35,405 nt of DNA, from the NCBI RefSeq assembly GCF_014378035.1, contig NZ_JACMOM010000089.1:1-35405 (forward strand), given 5' to 3'. The translations under genes were made by a program, and so were the position numbers. This document shows positions 29,452 to 35,405 of this stretch, piece by piece. The notes beneath the pieces were generated by a model. The model searched no databases and had not been told where the DNA came from. It saw only the letters and a list, made by a program, of their open reading frames with translations. The DNA comes from Aeromicrobium sp. (lineage in GTDB: Bacteria; Actinomycetota; Actinomycetes; Propionibacteriales; Nocardioidaceae). Each line of letters opens with the position of its first letter. Within the stretch, counting starts at the first letter, position 1.

Positions 29452-29457
29452 TATGCT
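29452..29457 (+). promoter_or_regulatory. -10 element (TATGCT) of the metallo-hydrolase gene, leaderless type
   Basis: TATGCT ends six bases before the ATG at 29464, and no Shine-Dalgarno sequence is present. The predicted transcript therefore begins at the start codon. No good -35 was found. Confidence 0.5.
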
Positions 29458-29463
29458 CGGCCC

Positions 29464-30117
29464 ATGACGTACACCGGAGAAGTCGAGGTCGGCGGTCCTG
29501 CCGACGTACAGGTCGCGGGCGACCTGATGATCACCAAGGTCGCGGTCGGCGAGATGAACAACAACGCGTACCTGCTGCGCTGTGTCCTGACCGGGGAGCA
29601 GGTGCTCATCGACGCGGCTGCCGAGTACGAGACGCTGCTCCCCCTCATCGGCGTCGACGGCCTCGCGCGGGTCATCACGACCCACCGGCACGGCGACCAC
29701 TGGCAAGCACTGCCCACCATCGTCGAACGCACCGGGGCCGAGACCGTCGCCGGCGAGGACGACGCCGACGCGCTGCCCGTCCCTGTCGACACCCGCGTGC
29801 GTACCGGTGCCCGCGTCCGCGTCGGCTCGTGCGAGCTCGAGGTCATCGAGGTCGTGGGCCACACTCCCGGCTCGATCGTCCTGGCCTACGACGACCCCGA
29901 CGGCATCGTGCACCTCTTCACCGGCGACTCGCTCTTCCCGGGCGGCGTCGGCAAGACCTGGGCACCCGAGGACTTCACCACGTTGATCGGTGAGGTCGAG
30001 GCCAAGATCTTCGGCCGTTTCGACGATGATGCCCATGTCTATCCCGGCCACGGCGGCGACACGACCTTGGGTGCGGAGCGTCCTCACCTGGCGCAGTGGC
30101 GCGAGCGGGGCTGGTAA
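29464..30117 (+). CDS. Metallo-beta-lactamase-fold hydrolase (glyoxalase II-like)
   Basis: A 217-residue cytosolic metallo-hydrolase. The metal ligands are visible: THRHGDHW gives H74, H76, D78 and H79, followed by H133 in VGHTPGS, D155 in FTGDSLFPGG and H196 in YPGHGGDT. This order and the GDSLFPGGVG motif place it near glyoxalase II / hydroxyacylglutathione-hydrolase-like proteins. It lies divergently next to uvrA, as does Rv1637c in M. tuberculosis. The true substrate is unknown; actinobacteria lack glutathione, so a mycothiol or other thioester would be more likely. The start is fixed by the leaderless-type promoter. Confidence 0.85.
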   Translation: MTYTGEVEVGGPADVQVAGDLMITKVAVGEMNNNAYLLRCVLTGEQVLIDAAAEYETLLPLIGVDGLARVITTHRHGDHWQALPTIVERTGAETVAGEDDADALPVPVDTRVRTGARVRVGSCELEVIEVVGHTPGSIVLAYDDPDGIVHLFTGDSLFPGGVGKTWAPEDFTTLIGEVEAKIFGRFDDDAHVYPGHGGDTTLGAERPHLAQWRERGW

Positions 30118-30187
30118 CCCTTTCAACGTGTGACCGGACGCACCGCCCCGCGAAGAGCAGTCGAGTGGCGGAATCGGCTGAGCAGCC

Positions 30188-30193
30188 TAGTGT
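30188..30193 (+). promoter_or_regulatory. -10 element (TAGTGT) of the lipoprotein gene, leaderless type
   Basis: TAGTGT ends seven bases before the ATG at 30201. It supports that ATG over longer in-frame starts upstream, which would bury the signal peptide. Confidence 0.45.
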
Positions 30194-30200
30194 CCGAAGC

Positions 30201-30596
30201 ATGAAGATGTTGGCCGCGCTCGCACTGTTCGCCCTGCTCGCGGGGTGCGGTGGTTCCAGCGATTCCGGCTCCGGGAGCTCGATGACCAGCAAGGAGGCCG
30301 AGGCGAAGACGTGCGTCGAGGTGCGGGCGGGCATCGCGGACTTCAACAGCGAGAACTACGCCGGCACGGTCTCGCACTTCGCGAAGGCCAAGACCACCGC
30401 GAAGATCTACGCCAGGGTCAGCCAGGAGCCCAAGGCCGACGCACTGTTGGACGCGGTCGAGTACTACGCGAACCTCGCCCCGGACGACTACCCCGAGGCG
30501 GCCCGCACGTCAGAGAGCTTCGCGCGCAGCAAGGCCGTGACCCTGACCCAGTGCGCGTCCGACAGCCCGGTCGAGGCACCCACGCAAAGCACCTGA
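30201..30596 (+). CDS. Small secreted lipoprotein of unknown function
   Basis: A 131-residue protein with a short lipoprotein signal peptide (MKMLAALALFALLAGC): hydrophobic core 4-14 and lipobox LAGC, with the lipidated cysteine at C16. A serine/glycine-rich linker (17-30) follows. The mature part is mostly helical in appearance, with two further cysteines, C38 and C118, that could form a disulfide outside the cell. The TSKEAEAKTCVEVRAGIADFN and YYANLAPDDYPEAARTSE segments do not match a family I know. It could be a surface or periplasmic binding protein, but no function can be assigned. It follows the metallo-hydrolase by 83 bases and faces the P450 gene with a 13-base gap. Confidence 0.8.
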   Translation: MKMLAALALFALLAGCGGSSDSGSGSSMTSKEAEAKTCVEVRAGIADFNSENYAGTVSHFAKAKTTAKIYARVSQEPKADALLDAVEYYANLAPDDYPEAARTSESFARSKAVTLTQCASDSPVEAPTQST

Positions 30597-30609
30597 GACG
30601 GCGGCCGAG

Positions 30610-31890
30610 TCAGAAGGTGACAGGAAGCTCGTGCACCCCGTAGACGAACGACAGCTTGCGGAAGTTGAGCTCTTCCTGCGGCTTCGCGAGCGCGAGGTCG
30701 GGGAAGTAGCGGAAGAGTCGTGGCAGTGCGATGCGCAGCTCGATGCGGGCCAGCTCGGCCCCGATGCAGCGGTGGATGCCGTGGCCGAACGCGAGATGAC
30801 CGCTGGACGGAGTGCGGAAGGGGTCGAACTCATCGGGCCGTTGACCCGCCCACGCCGGGTCGCGGTTGGCTCCACTGAGGGACGCCATCACGAGGTCGCC
30901 GGCTTTGATCTGCTGACCGAACAGCACCATGTCCTGCTTGGCGAAACGGGGGAAGGCGACCTGCACCACAGCGAGGTAGCGCAGCAGCTCCTCGACGACC
31001 CGATCGACGTCCTCGGGTGTCCCGGTGCGCATCAGTTCGGCGTCCTCGGGGTCACGCAGCAGCACGATCGTGCCGAGGGCGATCATTCCCGCAGTGGTCT
31101 CGAAGCCGCCGGTGAAGACCCCGTCGGCCAGTCCGGCCAGGTCCACGTCGGAGATCATGTCACCCTCGTCGCGCAGGATCTGACCGATCAGCCCCGGCCC
31201 TGGCTCCTTGCGCTGCTTGGCCACGGCGGCGAACAGGAATTCTCGCTGGCGCGATACTGCACCGAAGGCGGCGGCGGCGCCGTTGGTCGCGTCGAACCGC
31301 GCGCTGCCGAGCTTCTCGAAGGCATCGCGGTCTTCGTAGTCGAGCCCGAGGAGCGCGCAGATCGTCTGGAACGGCACCGGGAACGCCAGGTGTTTCGCGA
31401 GGTCGGCACCCGGCCCCTCCTCCTCGAGCGCCTTGAGCTGGTCGTCGACGAAACCGGCAATCATCGGCTCCAGCCGGGTGAGCCGCCGCATCGTGAACTC
31501 CGGGGTCAGGATCTTGCGGAGCCGGGTGTGCAACGGCGCATCGGTGAACCCGAGGCCGCCGATGTCGTCGGAGGTGGCCGGCCCGTCACCGTGAAACATG
31601 TGACGGATGTCGTTCGAGTACGAGTCGCGGTCAGTCAGGATGCGACGGGACTCCTCATGACCCGTGACGAGGAAAGCCTGGAAGTTGAACGGGAGGTCGA
31701 GCTTGTGCATCGGCTCGGTCACGCGGATCTCCGCGAGACGGGGCACCGGATCCATCACGTTGCGCTGCAACGGAACTTTGGTGGCATCGGGAATGAAGGA
31801 GATCCGCGAGAGGTCGATGCCCTTGCTGCGTACACGTCGTATCAACAGACCACCGGCCCACGCATTGAGTCTCGCTCTGACCTGAACCAC
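30610..31890 (-). CDS. Cytochrome P450
   Basis: A 426-residue soluble class I bacterial P450 monooxygenase. The heme-binding loop is LAFGHGIHRCIGAELARIE with thiolate ligand C375. The K-helix ExxR is E301-L-L-R304, and the I-helix oxygen-activation segment reads GGFETT (261-266), with glycine-phenylalanine in place of the common AGHETT. The C-helix HTRLR (121-125) contacts heme propionates. No ferredoxin or reductase gene is next to it, so electrons must come from elsewhere. The start is a GTG (complement of 31888-31890) with TAGTTT six bases upstream. The substrate is unknown; the neighbouring permease is divergent and gives no clear hint. Confidence 0.92.
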   Translation of the reverse strand: MVQVRARLNAWAGGLLIRRVRSKGIDLSRISFIPDATKVPLQRNVMDPVPRLAEIRVTEPMHKLDLPFNFQAFLVTGHEESRRILTDRDSYSNDIRHMFHGDGPATSDDIGGLGFTDAPLHTRLRKILTPEFTMRRLTRLEPMIAGFVDDQLKALEEEGPGADLAKHLAFPVPFQTICALLGLDYEDRDAFEKLGSARFDATNGAAAAFGAVSRQREFLFAAVAKQRKEPGPGLIGQILRDEGDMISDVDLAGLADGVFTGGFETTAGMIALGTIVLLRDPEDAELMRTGTPEDVDRVVEELLRYLAVVQVAFPRFAKQDMVLFGQQIKAGDLVMASLSGANRDPAWAGQRPDEFDPFRTPSSGHLAFGHGIHRCIGAELARIELRIALPRLFRYFPDLALAKPQEELNFRKLSFVYGVHELPVTF

Positions 31891-31896
31891 GCAATG

Positions 31897-31902
31897 AAAC
31901 TA
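31897..31902 (-). promoter_or_regulatory. -10 element (TAGTTT) of the P450 gene, leaderless type
   Basis: On the minus strand TAGTTT ends six bases before the P450 GTG, with no ribosome-binding site between. No good -35 was recognised. Confidence 0.45.
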
Positions 31903-31950
31903 CACGGAGCAGTTGCAGGAGTGCGCCAGCCGGTGTTGGATATATCGAAG

Positions 31951-31968
31951 CTGGCGCCGTCTGGCGCC
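31951..31968. repeat. Direct repeat of a palindromic octamer upstream of the permease
   Basis: CTGGCGCC occurs at 31951-31958 and again at 31961-31968, ten bases apart (one helical turn), each containing the palindrome GGCGCC. It lies 20-38 bases before the permease start and could be an operator, or chance in GC-rich DNA. Confidence 0.4.
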
Positions 31969-31988
31969 CGGCACGGGGGGATTCCGTC

Positions 31989-33389
31989 GTGAGTTCCGAC
32001 ACACCACAGGCCGATCGGGCATCCGGGCTCAAGCGCGTGATGGGCCCAAAGCTGCTGCTGCTGTTCATCATCGGCGACATCCTCGGGGTCGGCATCTACG
32101 CACTCACCGGTCAGGTCGCAGCCGAGGTCGGTGGCGCGGCCTGGCTGCCTTTCCTGGTGGCGTTCTTCGTGGCCATGCTGACCGCCTTTTCCTACCTTGA
32201 GCTCGTCACGAAGTACCCCCAGGCGGCCGGGGCGGCTCTGTACGTCCACAAGGCGTTCGGCGTGCACCTGTTCACCTTCCTCGTGGCGTTTGCGGTGATG
32301 TGCTCGGGCATCACGTCGGCGTCGACGGCCTCCAACGCCTTCGCGGCCAACCTCGCCACGGGGGTGGGCTGGAAGGCGTCCGACACCGCACTCATGCTCA
32401 TCGCCCTGCTGTTCATGGTGCTGGTGATGGCGATCAATCTCCGGGGGGTGGGTGAGAGCGTCAAGGCCAACGTCGTCCTGACCCTGATCGAGCTTTCCGG
32501 GCTGGTGCTCGTGATTCTTGTCGGCTTCTACGCGATGAGCGGTGGCAACGCGGACTTCTCCCGCATCATCGCTTTTGACACCCCGGACGACAAGAACGTC
32601 TTCCTCGCGGTGACCACCGCGACATCACTGGCGTTCTTCGCGATGGTCGGCTTCGAGGACTCGGTCAACATGGCCGAGGAATGCCATGAGCCCAGCAAGA
32701 TCTTCCCGAGGGTGATGCTGACAGGACTCGGCATCACTGCCGTCATCTACGTGCTGGTGTCGATCTGCGCCGTCGCGCTGGTTCCGGTCGGCGAGCTGGC
32801 CGCGAGCGACACCCCGCTCGTGGAGGTGGTGAAGGCTGGAGCACCCAACATCCCGATCGACAGGATCCTGCCGTTCATCTCCATGTTCGCCGTCGCCAAC
32901 TCCGCACTGATCAACATGATGATGGCGAGCCGCCTCCTCTACGGTCTGTCGAGGCAGGGTGTCCTGCCGGCCTCGCTATCAAGGGTGCACAGCCGCAACC
33001 AGACCCCGTGGGCCGCGATCGCGTTCACGACAGCGTTGTCGTTCGCGCTGATCGTCTACGTCTCATATGCCAGTGAGGACGCGGTGGCGGCACTCGGTGG
33101 GACGACGGCGCTGCTGCTGCTTGGCGTGTTCGCCGTCGTCAATGTCGCCGTGCTGGTACTGCGCCGCGACCGCGTCGAGCACAGCCACTTCCATACCCGC
33201 ACCGCCCTGGCGGTGGTCGGGGCCGGGTCGTGCCTCTACCTCGTCACGCCCCTGTCGGGCCGCTCTGGCGAGCAGTACCAGATCGCCGGCATCCTCCTGG
33301 CGTTCGGGCTGGCCCTGTCGATACCGATCTACCTGCACCGGCGCGCGCAGGGCGGTCACCTCGACATGGACGTCAAAAACATCTCGTGA
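31989..33389 (+). CDS. APC-family amino acid permease
   Basis: A 466-residue membrane transporter with about twelve hydrophobic segments starting near residue 20. The first helix contains LFIIGDILGVGIYALTGQVA, the glycine-rich unwound substrate/ion site of the amino acid-polyamine-cation superfamily. Other family features are SYLELVTKYPQAAGAALYV in helix 2-3, FFAMVGFEDSVNMAEE near 213-228 in helix 6, and the PWAAIAFTT segment after a long cytoplasmic loop. It starts at GTG with a GGGGGG run 8-9 bases upstream. A possible promoter is TTGCAG (31913-31918), 17 bases, TTGGAT, but this is weak. The transported amino acid cannot be told from sequence. Confidence 0.88.
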   Translation: MSSDTPQADRASGLKRVMGPKLLLLFIIGDILGVGIYALTGQVAAEVGGAAWLPFLVAFFVAMLTAFSYLELVTKYPQAAGAALYVHKAFGVHLFTFLVAFAVMCSGITSASTASNAFAANLATGVGWKASDTALMLIALLFMVLVMAINLRGVGESVKANVVLTLIELSGLVLVILVGFYAMSGGNADFSRIIAFDTPDDKNVFLAVTTATSLAFFAMVGFEDSVNMAEECHEPSKIFPRVMLTGLGITAVIYVLVSICAVALVPVGELAASDTPLVEVVKAGAPNIPIDRILPFISMFAVANSALINMMMASRLLYGLSRQGVLPASLSRVHSRNQTPWAAIAFTTALSFALIVYVSYASEDAVAALGGTTALLLLGVFAVVNVAVLVLRRDRVEHSHFHTRTALAVVGAGSCLYLVTPLSGRSGEQYQIAGILLAFGLALSIPIYLHRRAQGGHLDMDVKNIS

Positions 33390-33424
33390 TCATCGTCGCG
33401 GGGTGTCTTCGAGTTGATGCGCCG

Positions 33425-34468
33425 CTACGAGACCTCGTCGGAGGGACCGTCCTGTTCCTTGCGTATCGCGGCGGCGGCGGAAGCCTCCGCCGCGTCGCGC
33501 CGCGATGACACAGCGAGGCTCACGACTGCGGTGACCGCCAGGATCACGATGATGACGCCGAGGCTCAGCAGCGTCGGGATCTCCGGCACGCCGACGGGCT
33601 CACCGCCGTTGAGGAACGGCAGCTCGTTCTCGTGCAGGGCGTGCAGCAGGAGCTTGACGCCGATGAAACCGAGAAGGACCGCCAGGCCCCGCGACAGGTA
33701 GATGAGCTTCTTGAGAAGGCCTCCCAGCAGGAAGTAGAGCTGACGCAGGCCCATCAGGGCGAACACGTTGGCCGTGAACACCAGGTAGGGCTCCATGGTC
33801 AGGCCGTAGATCGCCGGGATCGAGTCGAGGGCAAAGAGCAGGTCGGTCGTGCCCAGCGACAGGATGACCAGGAACATCGGCGTGATGAACGTCTTGCCAC
33901 CGCGCTTGATGAAGAGCTTCAGGCCGAGCCACTCATCGGACGTGTTGAGGAACCGTCGGGCGAACCGTACGACGGCGTTCTCGCCGTCGTCGTCGTGGCT
34001 CTTGTCGCTCATCAGCGTGAAGGCCGTGTAGAGCAGGAAAGCTCCGAACAGGTAGAAGATCCACGAGAACTGCTCAATCGCGACCGCGCCGAGCGCGATG
34101 AACATGCCACGAAAGATCAGGGCGATCACGATGCCGACCAGCAGCGCCTCCTGCTGGTACTTCCTCGGCACGTTGAAGCTGGCCATGATGATGATGAAGA
34201 TGAACAGGTTGTCGATCGACAGGCTGTACTCGGTGAGCCAACCCGCGAAGAACTGAAGACCGTAGTCGCCATCCGGGCCTGAGGTGTTGTGGAAGATCGT
34301 GACCCAGATGCCGAACGCGACTGCGAGGCTCACATAGCCCGCGAGGTAGACCGCGCATTCCTTGAGCGTCGGCTCGTGCGGCCGCCTGGCCACGATCAGG
34401 ATGTCGAACAGCAGTACGGCGATGGTCACACCAACGGTGATGAGCCATTCGGTGGTCGATACGTTCAC
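33425..34468 (-). CDS. TerC-family integral membrane protein
   Basis: A 347-residue polytopic membrane protein of the TerC/Alx family, associated in other bacteria with tellurite resistance and, more recently, manganese export and metallation of exported proteins. The two acidic family signatures in membrane helices are LSIDNLFIF (about 83-91) and TTDLLFALDSIPAI (about 207-220). About nine hydrophobic segments are present, with a charged cytoplasmic loop DKSHDDDGENAV in the middle and a polar, alanine-rich tail. It starts at GTG (complement of 34466-34468). An untranslated leader of at least ~90 bases is possible. It is convergent with the permease across a 35-base gap with no obvious hairpin. 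Confidence 0.9.
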   Translation of the reverse strand: MNVSTTEWLITVGVTIAVLLFDILIVARRPHEPTLKECAVYLAGYVSLAVAFGIWVTIFHNTSGPDGDYGLQFFAGWLTEYSLSIDNLFIFIIIMASFNVPRKYQQEALLVGIVIALIFRGMFIALGAVAIEQFSWIFYLFGAFLLYTAFTLMSDKSHDDDGENAVVRFARRFLNTSDEWLGLKLFIKRGGKTFITPMFLVILSLGTTDLLFALDSIPAIYGLTMEPYLVFTANVFALMGLRQLYFLLGGLLKKLIYLSRGLAVLLGFIGVKLLLHALHENELPFLNGGEPVGVPEIPTLLSLGVIIVILAVTAVVSLAVSSRRDAAEASAAAAIRKEQDGPSDEVS

Positions 34469-34556
34469 AAGCGTTCTCCGGTCGTGTCAGGGCCGTAGGT
34501 CTCTTCCGCCGCGTGGGCGGTTCATGACACGAGACGACCGCGAAGAGTCGCCGTGA

Positions 34557-34730
34557 TCATGACGGTGCGATCGGGGAATGCTCCCCCCGCGTCTCATTGT
34601 CGCAGGGCGCGGCGCCTCGCAGCCAATCGAGCACAAGACCACGGACGTGGTCCTTGACCGGGATGAGCTGGTTGACCTCGATCCGCCTGATGCCCTGTTC
34701 GAGCCGGTGGTCCGGCGGCAGGGAGAGTGG
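34557..34730 (-). pseudogene. Coding-like stretch after the galM-like stop, without a start codon
   Basis: Directly after the TAA of the mutarotase-like gene, and in the same frame, 57 sense codons run to a TGA (complement of 34557-34559). The translation reads PLSLPPDHRLEQGIRRIEVN, then QLIPVKDHVRGLVLDWLRGA, and looks like a real protein: strongly G/C-ending codons and alternating charged and hydrophobic residues. No ATG, GTG or TTG precedes the conserved-looking part. It may be the remnant of a truncated gene, a former C-terminal extension, or a fortuitous open frame. I do not recognise the family. Confidence 0.3.
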
Positions 34731-35405
34731 TTACTCCAGCATCTCGGCGGCGAGGTCGAGCACGATCTCTCGCGGCCATGGGCCACGTGGATGCAGGTCC
34801 GGATGCACGAAGACGTCGGGCGGTGCGGTCTGGGGCTCGACGCACAGCGCATCGCGTGGCCCGCTGTAGACAACCCACCAGTCGGCACCTGACGTGAGGG
34901 TCAGGCGCAGGGCCCCCGGCCACTCGAGGACGGGTGGTGAGCCCAGGGTGAAGCAATCGTCCCAGGGCTGCGGACCGGGCGGCACGAGCTTCCCGGTGGG
35001 CAGCCCGTCGGTGCCTCTTTCGACCATCGTGATCGGCGACAGAGTCTCCTGCAGCGTTCCCCCGCGGGTGAGTGATCGCCTGAACCACGGATGAATGCCG
35101 ACCGAGCAGCCGAGATCGTCGTCGTTCGTGTCACTGTGCCAGGTGAGGGTGATGCGCAGCCCGTGGTCGCGCGGCTCGTAGACCACGGTGGCCTCGCCCT
35201 CGACGGGCCAGGGTCGGCCGAGCGCCACACGGAAGGCGCCACCCCCGACGTGCTCCCAGGTCGTGTCCTTGCCAAGACCGTGCAGGGCGTTGCCGTCGCC
35301 AGCGACCGGCAGCACATAGGTGTCGCCGCGCCAGGCCACGTGACCGGCGCCGATGCGTCCGGCCCACGGAACCATGGGGTAGCAGCCCTCGTCTGTCACC
35401 GGGTC
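34731..35405 (-). CDS. Galactose mutarotase-like aldose 1-epimerase (5' end outside window)
   Basis: Partial gene covering the C-terminal 224 codons; the frame remains open at the right edge and the N-terminal ~40-60 residues are missing. Family motifs are present: CYPMVPWAGRIG (matching the PWPNRI-type segment), GNALHGL with the first catalytic-site histidine, VGIHPWFRR with the second histidine (GxHPYF type), and CVEPQTAPPD with the glutamate expected to act as catalytic base. It would interconvert alpha and beta anomers of an aldose or sugar phosphate. Absence of a gal operon in view leaves the substrate open. An ATG/GTG inside the window would cut off the PWAGRI core, so none is proposed as start. 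Confidence 0.85.
   Translation of the reverse strand, partial: DPVTDEGCYPMVPWAGRIGAGHVAWRGDTYVLPVAGDGNALHGLGKDTTWEHVGGGAFRVALGRPWPVEGEATVVYEPRDHGLRITLTWHSDTNDDDLGCSVGIHPWFRRSLTRGGTLQETLSPITMVERGTDGLPTGKLVPPGPQPWDDCFTLGSPPVLEWPGALRLTLTSGADWWVVYSGPRDALCVEPQTAPPDVFVHPDLHPRGPWPREIVLDLAAEMLE

Noticed and set aside
29300-29463. LexA/SOS box between uvrA and the metallo-hydrolase
   Set aside because: No TCGAAC-N4-GTTCGA-like palindrome was found; the PafBC-type motif explains damage control better.
34469-34590. yybP-ykoY manganese riboswitch in the terC leader
   Set aside because: TerC genes often carry this riboswitch, and the leader has GGGGAGCA and AGAGACC segments vaguely like the two conserved loops. 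The GGGGAGTAG core is not intact, no closing P1 stem could be drawn, and the 5' part overlaps a coding-like frame. A covariance search with Rfam RF00080 would settle it; a significant hit would reverse this rejection.

Overview
The window is high-GC chromosomal DNA from an actinobacterium. SufR, OpcA, RbpA, WhiA, LigC with a Prim-PolC-type polymerase, and strong G/C bias at third codon positions all point there. Gene content and order best fit a Nocardioidaceae-like member of the Propionibacteriales; that family-level call is inference. Much of the gene order (sufB-sufR, ABC/ctaA, ctaB, tkt-tal-zwf-opcA-pgl, secG-tpiA-pgk-gap, whiA-yvcK-rapZ-uvrC) is also known from the Mycobacterium tuberculosis Rv1420-Rv1461 region, so this is mainly a conserved housekeeping block with a few lineage-specific insertions.

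Layout. 1-1084 (minus): sufB (cut by the window edge) and the Fe-S regulator sufR. 1166-4224: a stand-alone LigD-type polymerase (Prim-PolC), a small alarmone synthetase and, convergent to them, the ATP-dependent ligase LigC. 4276-6895: a two-gene ABC-2 exporter overlapping heme A synthase ctaA. 6900-8321 (minus): a GNAT acetyltransferase and heme O synthase ctaB. 8410-16430: the pentose-phosphate operon tkt-tal-pgi-zwf-opcA-pgl with tight or overlapping junctions. 16644-17570: a seven-helix microbial rhodopsin with its own promoter and flanking hairpins. 17780-21412 (minus): rbpA, secG, tpiA, pgk, gap. 21503-29242 (minus): whiA, yvcK, rapZ, uvrC, uvrA. 29464-30596: a metallo-beta-lactamase-fold hydrolase and a small lipoprotein. 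30610-34468: a cytochrome P450, an APC amino-acid permease and a TerC-family membrane protein. 34731-35405 (minus): a galactose-mutarotase-like gene cut by the window end.

How it fits together. The centre of the window is carbon and redox metabolism: the pentose-phosphate operon makes NADPH and pentoses, and gap-pgk-tpiA supply lower glycolysis. ctaA and ctaB make heme A for terminal oxidase, and the sufR/sufB end supports Fe-S cluster assembly. Genome maintenance is represented twice: LigC/Prim-PolC, and uvrA-uvrC with a PafBC-type DNA-damage promoter motif in front of uvrA.

The most notable gene is the rhodopsin. It has the Asp-Thr-Glu triad of a proton pump, the retinal lysine, and a glycine at the position that opens the carotenoid-antenna pocket in xanthorhodopsin. 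It sits alone between conserved operons with no retinal or carotenoid genes in the window. Eight transcription units also have a -10-like hexamer 6-7 nt before the start codon, indicating widespread leaderless transcription. No tRNA, rRNA, CRISPR array, insertion sequence or phage gene was seen.
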